NCBI RefSeq assembly: GCF_031426495.1
Contig: NZ_JANPLK010000037.1
Location: forward strand, 1-64,000
Origin: Gemmatimonas sp.
GTDB lineage: Bacteria; Gemmatimonadota; Gemmatimonadetes; Gemmatimonadales; Gemmatimonadaceae
Length of the DNA: 64,000 nucleotides
Reading direction: 5' to 3'
Positions 16,492 to 25,974 of this stretch are shown here, in pieces (within the stretch, counting starts at the first letter, position 1; each line of letters starts with the position of its first letter). Under the pieces are notes generated by a model. That model had not been told where the DNA came from, searched no databases, and saw only the letters and a list, made by a program, of their open reading frames with translations. The position numbers were made by a program, and so were the translations under genes.

Positions 16492-17253
16492 TTAGGCCTT
16501 ACGACGTTTTCTCGCCGGTGCGGGCGGTTCGGTCTTCGGCGCGGCGTACTGCATGCGTACCAGAATCGTGGCCGCGCGCCGGGTAGCGATCGATCCCTTC
16601 GGCGACCAGCGCCGCGGGGCCGGGAGGATTGCCGCCAAGCGTGCAGCCTCATCCCGCGTCAGCGAGGCTGCACTTTTGTTGAAATGCAGCCTCGCGGCTG
16701 CTTCGGCGCCGAAGGCATTGGGGCCCCATTCGGCGAGATTGAGATACAAATCGAGAATGCGCTCTTTCGACAACAGCAGTTCGAGCAGCAGCGCGACGTA
16801 GGCCTCGATGCCTTTGCGCACGAACGAACGTCCGTTCCACAGAAAGAGGTTTTTGGCCACCTGCTGGGTGAGCGTGGAGGCGCCGCGTAGCTTTCCGCCA
16901 CGGCGTCGACGCTCGAGCGCGTTGTTGAGCTCCACCGTATCGATGCCGAAGTGGAGATAGAAGCGATCATCTTCGGACGCCAGCACCGCCCTCCGGAGAT
17001 ACGGCGAAAGACCGGCGCGCGACACGGTGGTGTGCGCCGGCCAGATCGGCCGCTCACCGCTGGCCGTGCGCGCGACCACGCGCTGCAGCATGACCGACGT
17101 CGCCGGTGGTTGCACGACGGCGAACAGCAGAATGAACGGAATCGGGAGCGCCATCAGAACGAGCGCGATCAACGCCAGGCGCCTTACGATGGCACGCCAG
17201 CCGGTGACGCGCTTCGCGGCCCTGGGGCGCTTCACCTTCTTGGCGGGGCTCAC
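16492..17253 (-). CDS. mtgA: Monofunctional peptidoglycan glycosyltransferase (GT51)
   Basis: 253 residues, the usual MtgA length. A basic N-terminus and one membrane helix (about 23-47) precede the GT51 domain. Catalytic E94-D95 lie in SEDDRFYLHFGID; GASTLTQQVAKNLFLW and KERILDLYLNLAEWG are the other family motifs. It polymerises lipid II into glycan strands on the periplasmic face without a transpeptidase domain. The start codon is GTG at 17253 and the protein ends in a basic Arg/Lys tail. It lies 36 bp downstream of the acyltransferase gene on the same strand, so the two envelope genes are probably co-transcribed. Confidence 0.93.
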   Translation of the reverse strand: MSPAKKVKRPRAAKRVTGWRAIVRRLALIALVLMALPIPFILLFAVVQPPATSVMLQRVVARTASGERPIWPAHTTVSRAGLSPYLRRAVLASEDDRFYLHFGIDTVELNNALERRRRGGKLRGASTLTQQVAKNLFLWNGRSFVRKGIEAYVALLLELLLSKERILDLYLNLAEWGPNAFGAEAAARLHFNKSAASLTRDEAARLAAILPAPRRWSPKGSIATRRAATILVRMQYAAPKTEPPAPARKRRKA

Positions 17254-17289
17254 GGACGACAGCTCACATTCCGGCTCACTGATGACGGC

Positions 17290-18264
17290 TCATGGCTCGC
17301 GTAGATGCGGCGGCGTATCGGGCGGCTGACGACGCCAGCGCCGATGCTGCCAGAAGTATTGCTCGGGGTACTCGCGGACGAGGCGCTCGAGGATCTGCGT
17401 ATAGCGCAGCACGATCGCATCGATATCGACCTCGCGATCACCCGTGCGTTCGACCTCCACCGGCTCGATGAGGATCGCGTAGCGCCCGCTGGGCTGACGA
17501 ACGACACCCACGAATACCGTGGGGACATCGAAGCGCAACGAGAACACAGCGGGGCCGCGCGGGGTCTTGGCCGGGCGCCCGAAAAACGGCACGAAGGTGC
17601 TCGCCAGCCCCAGGGCATCATGATCGCTCACGAAAGCGATCGCGCGGTTCTCCCGCAGCGATCGCGGCGTGCGGCGCACGGCGTCCTTGTCGTGAATCAC
17701 TTCCATGCCGATCTCGCGCCGCGTGCGGGTGAGATAGGCATCGAAGATCGGGTTGGCCATGCCGCGGGCCACGACGTCGATGGGAATGCCTCGAGCCGCG
17801 AAGTACGCGCCGCCGAACTCCCAGTTCCCCAGATGGCCGGTGACGATGAGCAGCCCTTTCCCTTTCGCCATGGCTGCTTCCACCAGCTCCCATCCCTCGA
17901 CCCGTTCTACGCGGTCGAGGACGTGTTGCGACGAGGTCCCCGGCAGCACCGCCGTTTCGATGGACGTTCGGCCAAGGCTGTCATAGGAGCGACGGGAGAC
18001 CTCCAGCACGCGTTCCCGCGAAAACTCCGGAAAAGCGGCGGCGATCTGGCGCTCCACGACGCCGGCCCTGATGCCGATCGGGCTGTAGACGAAGCGTCCG
18101 ATCAGGCCTCCCACCCAACTCGCGCCGCGCCAGCCGAGGAGCCGGAGCCCGAATACGGCAACTCGCGTCCCGACGTACTCCAGCCGGTGCGACAGCGTAG
18201 CCGCTTTCGCGGCCGGCTTGGCGGCCGGCGTCGGCGTTGGAGCAGAGGCGGATGGGGTATGCAT
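17290..18264 (-). CDS. Lysophospholipid/lipid A-type acyltransferase (LpxL/HtrB family)
   Basis: 324 residues. The catalytic HxxxxE motif is HLGNWE in VTGHLGNWEFGGAYFAARG (around residue 147). Also typical are FVSDHDALGLASTFVPFFG and the late block ending RYTQILERLVREYPEQYFWQHRRW, the usual C-terminal signature of lauroyl/myristoyl transferases. A membrane anchor lies near residues 35-65. It is likely to transfer acyl chains to a lipid A precursor or a similar outer-membrane lipid. No other lpx gene is in the window. TAGATT (18279-18274) lies 9 nt before the ATG, and a strong terminator separates the gene from ompA upstream. Confidence 0.88.
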   Translation of the reverse strand: MHTPSASAPTPTPAAKPAAKAATLSHRLEYVGTRVAVFGLRLLGWRGASWVGGLIGRFVYSPIGIRAGVVERQIAAAFPEFSRERVLEVSRRSYDSLGRTSIETAVLPGTSSQHVLDRVERVEGWELVEAAMAKGKGLLIVTGHLGNWEFGGAYFAARGIPIDVVARGMANPIFDAYLTRTRREIGMEVIHDKDAVRRTPRSLRENRAIAFVSDHDALGLASTFVPFFGRPAKTPRGPAVFSLRFDVPTVFVGVVRQPSGRYAILIEPVEVERTGDREVDIDAIVLRYTQILERLVREYPEQYFWQHRRWRRQPPDTPPHLREP

Positions 18265-18292
18265 GCGTCACACAATCTAACGGAACGACAGT

Positions 18293-18330
18293 CGAACGCC
18301 GCGTCGATCCGAAGATCGACGCGGCGTTCG
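18293..18330 (-). terminator. 17-bp perfect hairpin after the OmpA gene
   Basis: A perfect 17-bp stem (18293-18309 with 18314-18330) closed by a 4-nt loop, CGAA on the plus strand. It lies between the OmpA stop and the acyltransferase start. There is no clear T tract, but the stem is exceptionally stable; a terminator or mRNA 3'-end stabiliser is likely. Confidence 0.75.
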
Positions 18331-18356
18331 CGGTACCGGAGAACCAAGGACGCGCC

Positions 18357-19385
18357 TTAGTTGGTCAGCATCACCAGCACGCGGCGGTTCGTCGCACGGC
18401 CGTTGTCGGTCGTGTTCGGAGCAACCGGGTCCTTCTCGCCCTGCGTACGCGCCACCACGCGCGATTCCGCCACGCCCTTCGAGACGAGGTAAGCCTTCGC
18501 CTGATCGGCACGGGCCTGGCCCAGCGTTTCGTTGTAGCGCTCCGAGCCGATCGCGTCGGTGTTACCCGTGACGGTGATCGTGCGCGAAGAGTTCGTCGGT
18601 TCGACCAACGACGCCGCAATGATGTCGAGGATCGTCTTCGCTTCGTTCGAGATATCGCTCTTGTTGAACGCGAAGTTGATCGCGCCGATCACGATCGGAC
18701 GGGCCGCCGGCCCGGCGATGCGAACAGTGTCGATGCGATTCACGTACACCGTGTCGCGCTGTGATACGCGAACGGTGTCATACTGCACACGCGGCTTCGG
18801 ATCGCGCGTGAAGAACGACAGGCTCAGACCAGCCTGAGCGCCGAGGTTGAACGCGGCAGCGCGAGCCACCGGCTTGGCGTCGTCGTCGGCCGGCAGCACG
18901 TACGTGCCGGTACCTTCAAAGCGAGCCGAGAGGCGATCGTTGATGATGTACCGCAGGCCAAGCAGACCCTGCGGGCCACCGCCACGCGGTGCCACGATAC
19001 GCACACGTCCGTACGAGTCGTACGCATAGCCAGCACCCGCCAACAGCTTGACGCGATCGGAGAGCGGGTGGTTGTACGTCAGACGGTAGGCCCACAACGC
19101 GTGGGACACCTTGTTGAGCGTGTCGCGAGACACGTCGCCGCTGCGCGGCAGGTTCACGTCCACGTCTGCGTAGCTGAGCTCCATTTCAAGGAGCCAGTTC
19201 TTGAACGCGTAGATACCGGCGCGGCCGCCTAGGCCTAGGCCCGTGTCGAGCTTCAGCGTGTCGGCGAACTTCGTAACACGGCCGAACGCGCCGAGTTCGA
19301 TGGCGCCCTGACGCTGCGCGAAAGCGGACGCCGGAAGTGCCACGCTAAGAGTGGCACCGATGATGAACTTGTGTAGGGTACGCAT
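18357..19385 (-). CDS. OmpA-family outer-membrane protein
   Basis: 342 residues. A signal peptide (MRTLHKFIIGATLSVALPASAFAQ) is followed by an OmpA-like eight-strand beta-barrel (about 25-210), a short linker with VRVSQRDTVYVNRIDTVRI, and a C-terminal OmpA peptidoglycan-binding domain (about 235-342: FAFNKSDISNEA, VTGNTDAIGSERYNETLGQARA and NRRVLVMLTN). The Asp and Arg residues that bind diaminopimelate are in place. It links the outer membrane to the cell wall. The start at 19385 has GGGAGGG 2-3 nt upstream and yields the signal peptide; the open frame extends 31 codons further without one. Confidence 0.92.
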   Translation of the reverse strand: MRTLHKFIIGATLSVALPASAFAQRQGAIELGAFGRVTKFADTLKLDTGLGLGGRAGIYAFKNWLLEMELSYADVDVNLPRSGDVSRDTLNKVSHALWAYRLTYNHPLSDRVKLLAGAGYAYDSYGRVRIVAPRGGGPQGLLGLRYIINDRLSARFEGTGTYVLPADDDAKPVARAAAFNLGAQAGLSLSFFTRDPKPRVQYDTVRVSQRDTVYVNRIDTVRIAGPAARPIVIGAINFAFNKSDISNEAKTILDIIAASLVEPTNSSRTITVTGNTDAIGSERYNETLGQARADQAKAYLVSKGVAESRVVARTQGEKDPVAPNTTDNGRATNRRVLVMLTN

Positions 19386-19626
19386 ATCCCTCCCGAATAG
19401 GTGAGCCTTGATGAGCGCGGTCACTAACTTCCACCAACGAATTGGGACGAAAGGAGTTAGAACTGTAGTTGCGCTCACCGTTCAGTAACTTACGCCGCGA
19501 CAGACTCCCGGCAACAGTGACTACATCACACAAATGATGCCACGAGCGTCACAGGGACGACTTCGTTGGGATAGACGACCAAGTATGGTCATCCATCACA
19601 GTTTCCCTCTACTTTGTTCTGTATAG
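19386..19626. other. Divergent intergenic region, ompA / CDF transporter
   Basis: 241 bp, noticeably AT-richer than the flanking genes, holding the promoters of both divergent genes. I see no coding frame and no clear operator. TACTTT at 19611-19616 could be the -10 element of the CDF gene. Confidence 0.4.
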
Positions 19627-20532
19627 ATGAGCCCGGAACACCCGTCCCGTCCCCCCGTCCCTCAGTCCCAGCGCCTCGCGCAGCTCGGACTGGTGATCAA
19701 TGCGGGGTTGGCGGTGATCAAGTTGGTGGCCGGGCTGGTTGGGAACTCCTACGCGCTAGTCGCTGACGCGGTAGAGAGTTCGACCGACATGGTCGGCTCA
19801 CTCGTGGTCTGGAGTGGGCTCCGGATCGCCAGTCGGGATCCTGACGAGCTGTATCCGTTCGGCTACGGGCGTGCCGAGGCACTCGCAGCGGCCACCGTGT
19901 CGGCCATTATGCTCGGCGCCGCGGCGGGCATCGCCATCGAGGCGATTGCGGAGATTCGCACGCCGCACCACGCGCCCGCCTGGTGGACGTTGCTCGTGCT
20001 GGCGATGGTGATCGTGGTCAAGGAGTTGCTCGCCAAACGGGTGATGGCGGTCAGCGCCGTGTCGGGCAGTGTCGTCGTGGCGGCCGACGCGTGGCATCAT
20101 CGCGCTGACGCGATCACGTCGGGTGCGGCCTTCATCGGCATCTCCATGGCGCTGATCGGTGGACCCGGGTGGGAGCCGGCGGATGATTGGGCGGCGCTGG
20201 TGGCGGCCGGTGTCATCGTGATCAACGGCAGCCTGCTGCTGCGCACGGCGCTGCGCGACTTGATGGATCGGGCGCCGGAGCCGGCGGTGCTGGCCACCGT
20301 GTCCGATGCCGCGCAGAGCACGCCCGGCGTGCTTGCCATCGAGAAGCTCAAAATCCGGAAATCCGGCACCGCATTCTACGTGGACATTCACGTGCAGGCC
20401 GACCCTGCGCTTTCGCTCCACGACGCGCACATTCTCTCTGGTATGGTGAAAACCGCGATCCGGCAGCGGGTACCGGCGGCCATGGGAGTGCTCATTCACA
20501 TGGAGCCGTTCGAGCCGACGGAGGAAGCATGA
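19627..20532 (+). CDS. Cation diffusion facilitator (CDF) metal transporter
   Basis: 301 residues with six membrane helices and a C-terminal cytoplasmic metal-binding domain. The metal site in helix 2 is ALVADAVESSTDMVGSL (Asp and Asp), and in helix 5 VVAADAWHHRADAITS (HHRAD, the His/Asp pair). The C-terminal domain begins near residue 210 (STPGVLAIEKLKIRKSGTAFYVDIHVQ). CDF proteins export Zn2+, Fe2+, Mn2+ or Co2+ against protons; the HxxxD site here is compatible with Zn but does not fix the metal. It is first in a coupled run: the stop overlaps the next gene's start (ATGA). Confidence 0.93.
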   Translation: MSPEHPSRPPVPQSQRLAQLGLVINAGLAVIKLVAGLVGNSYALVADAVESSTDMVGSLVVWSGLRIASRDPDELYPFGYGRAEALAAATVSAIMLGAAAGIAIEAIAEIRTPHHAPAWWTLLVLAMVIVVKELLAKRVMAVSAVSGSVVVAADAWHHRADAITSGAAFIGISMALIGGPGWEPADDWAALVAAGVIVINGSLLLRTALRDLMDRAPEPAVLATVSDAAQSTPGVLAIEKLKIRKSGTAFYVDIHVQADPALSLHDAHILSGMVKTAIRQRVPAAMGVLIHMEPFEPTEEA

Positions 20533-20984
20533 CCAGGCCGCCTGACTTTCACGTACTCGATCGATCGGAATGCGAGGCGCTGCTCACGTCGCAGCACGTC
20601 GGCCGTCTCGCCTTCAGTTTTCGCGATCGGGTCGACATCGAGCCGATGCATTACGTGTTCTCGCATGGACACATCTACGGTCGGACGCAGTACGGCACGA
20701 AGGTGAACGTGCTTGCGCATCATCCGTGGATCGCCTTCGAAGTGGATGAGATCAAAGCGCTGTTCCAGTGGCGCAGCGTGGTCGTGCACGGACGTATCGA
20801 ATTCCCCGATCCTGAAGGGTCACCGCAGGACGTCGAACGGTTTGCTCAGGCGGTGGAGCGGTTCCGCACACTCATACCGACCGCCTTTGACGCCGACGAT
20901 CCCACGCCGGCCCGAGAGCTGGCCTTCGTGATTGCCGTGCAGGAAATGACGGGTCGTGCAGCCACGATCGGCGGGACTGAGTGA
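20529..20984 (+). CDS. Pyridoxamine 5'-phosphate oxidase-like flavin split-barrel protein
   Basis: 151 residues. The fold is recognised from LLTSQHVGRLAFSFRDRVDIEPMHYVFSHG, IYGRTQYGTKVNVLAHHPWIAFEVDE and WRSVVVHGRIEF, the FMN- or heme-binding split barrel of the NimA/HugZ-like group. This type often reduces nitro compounds or binds F420/FMN; its substrate is unknown. The start ATG at 20529 overlaps the CDF stop by 4 bp, which rules out earlier starts within the CDF gene. It is coupled downstream with the PPK2 gene. Confidence 0.85.
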   Translation: MTRPPDFHVLDRSECEALLTSQHVGRLAFSFRDRVDIEPMHYVFSHGHIYGRTQYGTKVNVLAHHPWIAFEVDEIKALFQWRSVVVHGRIEFPDPEGSPQDVERFAQAVERFRTLIPTAFDADDPTPARELAFVIAVQEMTGRAATIGGTE

Positions 20985-21808
20985 TGGTCAATGCGCTGAC
21001 GTCGCTGCAGCTGTTGCCGGTCGATCTCGACGAGAAGATCAAGCTCGGGAGCAAGGCGGCGCGTCTCGAGACGCCGGTCGACAAAGCGGCGCTCGAGGCG
21101 GCCACGCAGTCGCTGCTCGCGCGGCTCTCCGACCTGCAGGAGGCGTTCCATGCCGACGGTCGGCACGCGTTGTTGTTGGTCCTCCAGGGCCGCGATGCCT
21201 CGGGGAAGGACGGTGTGATCAAGACGGTATACGGCGCCTTCAATCCCACCGGAGTGCACGTGGCGGCCTTCGGTCCGCCGACCCCACTCGAATTGCGTCA
21301 CGACTTCCTCTGGCGCGCGCATCAGGTCGTGCCGCCACGCGGGATGATCGGCGTCTTCAACCGGTCGCACTACGAAGACGTCCTCGCCGTGCGCGTCCGC
21401 GAACTGGTTCCCGAGCCCGTGTGGCGCGCCCGGTACGATCACATCAACACCTTCGAGCGTATGCTCACCGACAGTGGTGTCCTCATTCGGAAGTGCATGC
21501 TCCACGTGTCTCGTGAAGAACAGCACGATCGCTTGACGGCGCGACTCGAAGATCCAACCAAGAACTGGAAGTTTCGGCTCGACGATCTGAAAGACCGCGA
21601 GCGCTGGGACGACTACACCGACGCGTATCGCGAGATGCTCGAACGTTGCAGCACACCGTGGGCTCCGTGGTATGTGGTGCCCTCAGACGACAAGGCGGTG
21701 CGCAACCACCTGATCGCGCGGATGCTGGTGGAGACGCTTGAGTCCACGAAGTCGGCGTACCCGGCGATGGACGAGACCGTGCGCGCCGCGGCCACGGGCT
21801 TCGCGTGA
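20984..21808 (+). CDS. Polyphosphate kinase 2 (PPK2) family protein
   Basis: 274 residues, the usual length of one-domain PPK2. The Walker A motif is LQGRDASGKDG (about 67-77), the Walker B/lid region is GVFNRSHYEDV (about 121-131), and FLWRAHQVVPPRG is a family block. A basic patch near the end, FRLDDLKDRERWDDY, is also conserved. PPK2 enzymes phosphorylate nucleoside mono- or diphosphates with polyphosphate; the class cannot be set from the sequence alone. The ATG at 20984 overlaps the upstream TGA (TGATG); a GTG three bases earlier is an alternative start. It is coupled downstream with the sensor kinase by a GTGA overlap. Confidence 0.93.
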   Translation: MVNALTSLQLLPVDLDEKIKLGSKAARLETPVDKAALEAATQSLLARLSDLQEAFHADGRHALLLVLQGRDASGKDGVIKTVYGAFNPTGVHVAAFGPPTPLELRHDFLWRAHQVVPPRGMIGVFNRSHYEDVLAVRVRELVPEPVWRARYDHINTFERMLTDSGVLIRKCMLHVSREEQHDRLTARLEDPTKNWKFRLDDLKDRERWDDYTDAYREMLERCSTPWAPWYVVPSDDKAVRNHLIARMLVETLESTKSAYPAMDETVRAAATGFA

Positions 21809-24800
21809 ACCGTGGCGCCATCGGACCTGCCAAGTCGCTGCTGTTCGCGCTCGCGATGGCGGGGGTAACGCCGAACGCCCGTGCACAGCCATCGCCATCG
21901 TTCGCCGCCGTGATTCCGGCCGCCGCCGAGTTGCGCATGATCGCCGAGCGTCGGTTCGATCGCAGCTCGGGTCTGCGTAGTTCGACGGTGTACGCCATGG
22001 ACGTCGACACCCGTGGCCAACCGTGGCTTGGGGCCGAGGACGGTGTGTACGCGTATGCTGGCGGCACGTGGCGGCGCGAACCCCTGCCACCGGAGTTCGC
22101 CGACCAGCAAGTGCGGTCATTGCTCTTCAGTTCCGATCACTCCCGGTGGATGGGAACGCGCCGCGGGATCCTGCGGTCGCGCAGTGGTGTGCCGCTGCAG
22201 CGATTCTCTGAAGCCGACGGGCTTCCCGGACCGGTGATCTACAGTCTGGCCGAGACGCGCGCGATTGACGGAACGTCCCGTGTCGTCGCTGGCACGTCGA
22301 ACGGCGTCGCGTACTTCGACGGGGTGAAGTTCGTCCGCCTGACGCTTCCTGCCGGCATCGCTCCGCTCGGCCTGATGGTGACGGCGACAACCGGCGCGGA
22401 TAGCATACCCGAACTCTGGGTGGCGTCGTCGCTCGGCGGTGTGGCGCGATACCGCGCCGGCGTATGGACCGCGTTCACGGCGCGCGAAGGTCTCGACAGC
22501 CCCGATGCGCAGTACCTGACCGCCGCGCCAGGTGCGCCCGGAGCGCGCGTGTTCGTGGCGGGCGTCGGCGGTGTGTACGCGCTCGACGTAACGGAGCAAC
22601 GTTTCGTACGACTTGCCGGCTCTCCCAATCGTGCCAATCGCGTCGAAGCAGTGCCCTCGGCGTCTGGTGGGCTGACGCTGTGGGCTGGCACCACCGACGG
22701 TCAGCTGTACGAGAGGCGCGGTGACGCCGAGTGGCGCGCGATCCCGTCGAGCATCTCCGAGCGCCGCGGAACGGTCACCCTGCTGCGCGCGGTCCCGCGC
22801 CACGCCGGTGGTGCTGCCGTGTACATCTCGGCGCGTGGCGGTCATCTCTCCCGACTGTCCATCGGCGTGGCTGGCACCGTCGATCTGCAAGCCGGTGGCT
22901 ACGAAGAACAGCTGGTGTCGGTGTTGGCCGTGCCAGGCGCGGGTGGCCGCGATGATGTTTGGATGGGATCGTCGCGCTCGGGCTTGATGCACGTGACATC
23001 AAACGGTCGGATCGAGCGGCTGCTGCGACCGAATGGCACCTCGTACGGCACGGTGCGCGAGATTGGGTTCTCGAGCCTCGAACCGGCGCTGCCGCGCGGG
23101 GCGACGCCGTCGTTGGTAGCGGAGCGCCTGATCTTCGTGGCCGACGGTCGCGTATTTGCACGGCGCGATCGATCGATTGCAGCTATAGGAGACGGGCTGG
23201 ACGATCGAATCGTGCATCGCGTGCGACGGCTGACGCTTCCTGATGGTCGCAACGCTCTTGTGGCGGGTACCGACCGGGGACTCTTCGAGTGGAACGGGAC
23301 GCGCTGGACGCCGTCATCGCTTCCGGTAGTCGGCTCGGTGACTGGACTGGCATCAGGCGACGTGAAGGGGATGCCCGTGGTCTACGCCGGCGGTGCACAC
23401 GTCGTGTACCGCCTCACGACGTCTGGCCGCGTGGTCGAGCGTATTCCTGATGTCGGTGCGCGCGCGCTCGGCACCGGCGTGGTCAGCGAGATCTGTCGGC
23501 TCCCGGTGGGCGCGTCGTCGCATCTGTTCGCCCTCGACAGCGAGCGCGGCGTCTTCTGGCGGCACGAGGACGCAGGCGGGGTGTGGTCACTCTTGCCGTC
23601 GCGACTCTTGTCGCTCACCAACTCCCTCGGTCCGACCTCGATGCGTTGCGGTCAGAACGGTCTCCTGCTGATCTCGACGCTCACCGGTTTGATCACGCTC
23701 GAGGTGACGAAGCCGGATACGGCGCTGTGGCGCGTTGCCACGCAGGTCTCCGAGTCGGATGGGCTTCCCTCGAGCGAAGTGTCCTCCGTGTCGATCGGTG
23801 GGTCGCCCAATGTGGCCTGGGTCGGCACATCCGCCGGACTGGGTGTCGTGGATCTGACGGCGGCGCGCCGGCAGCTTCCTGCCCGACTCGAGTTGCGCGC
23901 GACGGCCGGAGCGACCGGACGTGAGCTCTCGGATGACCTCGACCTCGATCCCGACGAGAACGACCTGCACGTCGAGCCGATGCTCTTCACGTATCACCGT
24001 GAGGAAGAAACGCGATATCGCGTGCGGCTGCATCGGCGCAGCGCTTTCTTCGGCGCTGGTGGTGACGTTGACGGCGGCGGCGGTGACTCGATCGGCATCG
24101 CCGAGAGCGTTGCCGATGCACGGCGCTCGGTGTGGCTCGATGCGCCGAACCGGTACTATCTGGATCTCGAGTCCGGTGACTACGTCCTCGAAGCATGGGC
24201 GTACGACTGGGCCGGTCGCGAGTACGGACCCGTGCGGCGCTCGTTCTCCGTGCGTGCGCCGGTCTGGCGGACATGGTACGCAATCGGACTGTACGCCGCG
24301 TTGGCCGTCTTGCTAGTGATTGCCGCCTTCCGCTGGCGGGTGAATGTCATCCGCAGCAACGGGTTGCGGCTGCTGGAGAGCGAACGCCGGCTGCGCGACA
24401 GCGAGCGGAAGTTTCGCACGATCTTCGATCGAGCGATGGATGCGCAGTTGCTGGTGGATGACGGTCGCGTGGTCACCGGAAATGGCATGGCGGCCACGCT
24501 GTTCGGCGTGTCGATGCCGGAGCAGCTGCAGAACCGGCCGCTGGACGAACTGCTGTCGCTGCCGCCGAGCAAAGAGGTGGGTACGCCCCCGCCGCAGGAA
24601 TTCACGGTGCGGCGCGGCGATGCCGACGTTCCGGTGCAGTGCACCGTCACCGCGGTACCGAACGAAGGCGGCCTGCTGCGCCACCTTGTGATCCGCGATC
24701 TCAGCCTGGTGCGTCAGGCCGAAGCGGAAAAGGCCTGGTTCGAGGCGCAGATCCGCGAAGCGCAGAAGCTCGAATCCCTCGGTACGCTCGCCGGCGGCGT

Positions 24801-25974
24801 CGCGCACGACTTCAATAATCTGCTCGGGGTTATCCGTGGCAACGCCGAACTCGCCAAAAGCGCCTTGCGAAAGGGGCGTAGCAACGAGGAGAATCTCGGG
24901 GCGATTCTGGATGCCAGCGATCGCGCGCGCGACGTCGTCCGGCAGATCCTCACCTTCAGCCGACGGTCCACGCCGACGCGCGAATACGTGAATCTGTCGC
25001 GACTGGTCCTCGATCTGCAGCCGCTGTTGCGTCGCATGATTCCGCGCACGGTGACGCTGGTGATCGAAGGCGCGGAACACTCGCAGTTGATGATGGGCGA
25101 TCCCACACAGCTACAGCAGCTGCTGCTCAATCTGGTGTCGAATGCCGAGTACGCGATGCGCGACAAGACCGATGGCGTGCTCACGATTACGCTGTCGTCG
25201 CGTATCGTGCCCGAGTCGTCACCAGCGCCACACGGATCGGTCGTGGTGCTGCAGGTTCGCGACACAGGCGACGGCATGTCGGCCGACGTGCGACACCGCA
25301 TCTTCGAGCCCTTCTTCACCACGAAGCCGACCGGCGAAGGCACCGGGCTGGGCATGGCAGTGCTGCACGGCATCGTGGTGTCACACCTGGGTCGTGCCGA
25401 TGTAATGAGCGAGATCGGCCAGGGCACCACGTTCGAGCTCCTGTTTCCGCGTGCGATCATCGAGGGGCTGTGGGACGAAGAAGTCGATGAAGCCGAGATG
25501 ATTACGGAGTTCGACGCCGAGGACGAGATGTCGACGGAGGCATACGGGAGCGCCATGGAAGCGGACGAGAACGATGTGCTCGAACAGAGTCCCTACGCCG
25601 GCGCCTGCCTGGTCGTGGTGGATGACGAGCCCGGCGTATCGCGCGTGGTGGAGCGCGCGCTGCAGCACTATGGACATGTCGTGCACGTGTTTTCGCAGCC
25701 CGAGGCGGCGCTCACATTCATTCAGGGGCAGCCATCAGCGGTAGACCTGCTGATCACCGATCAGACGATGCCGGTCATGACGGGCGATATGCTGGCCGAG
25801 GCCGTGCACACGCTGCGCCCGGACATGCCAGTGTTGATCCTCACGGGCTTCAGCCATCGGCTCACACCGGAGCGGATTGCGGCGTCTCGCGCGCATGCGG
25901 TGTTGCTCAAACCCGTGGCACTCGATGACCTGCGGAAGTCGGTGGACGACGCGCTGGCGAGTGTGCGAGGTTAG
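21805..25974 (+). CDS. Hybrid sensor histidine kinase/response regulator with Reg_prop propeller
   Basis: 1,389 residues. A signal peptide (to about ARAQ) is followed by a large periplasmic region of two-component propeller repeats (about 45-680; for example STVYAMDVDTRGQPWLGAEDGVY) and a Y_Y_Y-like domain (about 700-805). One membrane helix (about 820-842) leads to a PAS domain (about 865-985), HisKA with H1001 in GGVAHDFNN, an HATPase (NLVSNAEYAM; DTGDGMSADV; GTGLGMAVLHG), a very acidic linker (about 1218-1255), and a receiver with D1319 in LLITDQTMP. This is the one-protein design common in polysaccharide-sensing bacteria, but with no DNA-binding output here. The start is GTG at 21805, overlapping the PPK2 stop (GTGA). 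The signal sensed and the downstream partner are unknown. Confidence 0.92.
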   Translation: MNRGAIGPAKSLLFALAMAGVTPNARAQPSPSFAAVIPAAAELRMIAERRFDRSSGLRSSTVYAMDVDTRGQPWLGAEDGVYAYAGGTWRREPLPPEFADQQVRSLLFSSDHSRWMGTRRGILRSRSGVPLQRFSEADGLPGPVIYSLAETRAIDGTSRVVAGTSNGVAYFDGVKFVRLTLPAGIAPLGLMVTATTGADSIPELWVASSLGGVARYRAGVWTAFTAREGLDSPDAQYLTAAPGAPGARVFVAGVGGVYALDVTEQRFVRLAGSPNRANRVEAVPSASGGLTLWAGTTDGQLYERRGDAEWRAIPSSISERRGTVTLLRAVPRHAGGAAVYISARGGHLSRLSIGVAGTVDLQAGGYEEQLVSVLAVPGAGGRDDVWMGSSRSGLMHVTSNGRIERLLRPNGTSYGTVREIGFSSLEPALPRGATPSLVAERLIFVADGRVFARRDRSIAAIGDGLDDRIVHRVRRLTLPDGRNALVAGTDRGLFEWNGTRWTPSSLPVVGSVTGLASGDVKGMPVVYAGGAHVVYRLTTSGRVVERIPDVGARALGTGVVSEICRLPVGASSHLFALDSERGVFWRHEDAGGVWSLLPSRLLSLTNSLGPTSMRCGQNGLLLISTLTGLITLEVTKPDTALWRVATQVSESDGLPSSEVSSVSIGGSPNVAWVGTSAGLGVVDLTAARRQLPARLELRATAGATGRELSDDLDLDPDENDLHVEPMLFTYHREEETRYRVRLHRRSAFFGAGGDVDGGGGDSIGIAESVADARRSVWLDAPNRYYLDLESGDYVLEAWAYDWAGREYGPVRRSFSVRAPVWRTWYAIGLYAALAVLLVIAAFRWRVNVIRSNGLRLLESERRLRDSERKFRTIFDRAMDAQLLVDDGRVVTGNGMAATLFGVSMPEQLQNRPLDELLSLPPSKEVGTPPPQEFTVRRGDADVPVQCTVTAVPNEGGLLRHLVIRDLSLVRQAEAEKAWFEAQIREAQKLESLGTLAGGVAHDFNNLLGVIRGNAELAKSALRKGRSNEENLGAILDASDRARDVVRQILTFSRRSTPTREYVNLSRLVLDLQPLLRRMIPRTVTLVIEGAEHSQLMMGDPTQLQQLLLNLVSNAEYAMRDKTDGVLTITLSSRIVPESSPAPHGSVVVLQVRDTGDGMSADVRHRIFEPFFTTKPTGEGTGLGMAVLHGIVVSHLGRADVMSEIGQGTTFELLFPRAIIEGLWDEEVDEAEMITEFDAEDEMSTEAYGSAMEADENDVLEQSPYAGACLVVVDDEPGVSRVVERALQHYGHVVHVFSQPEAALTFIQGQPSAVDLLITDQTMPVMTGDMLAEAVHTLRPDMPVLILTGFSHRLTPERIAASRAHAVLLKPVALDDLRKSVDDALASVRG

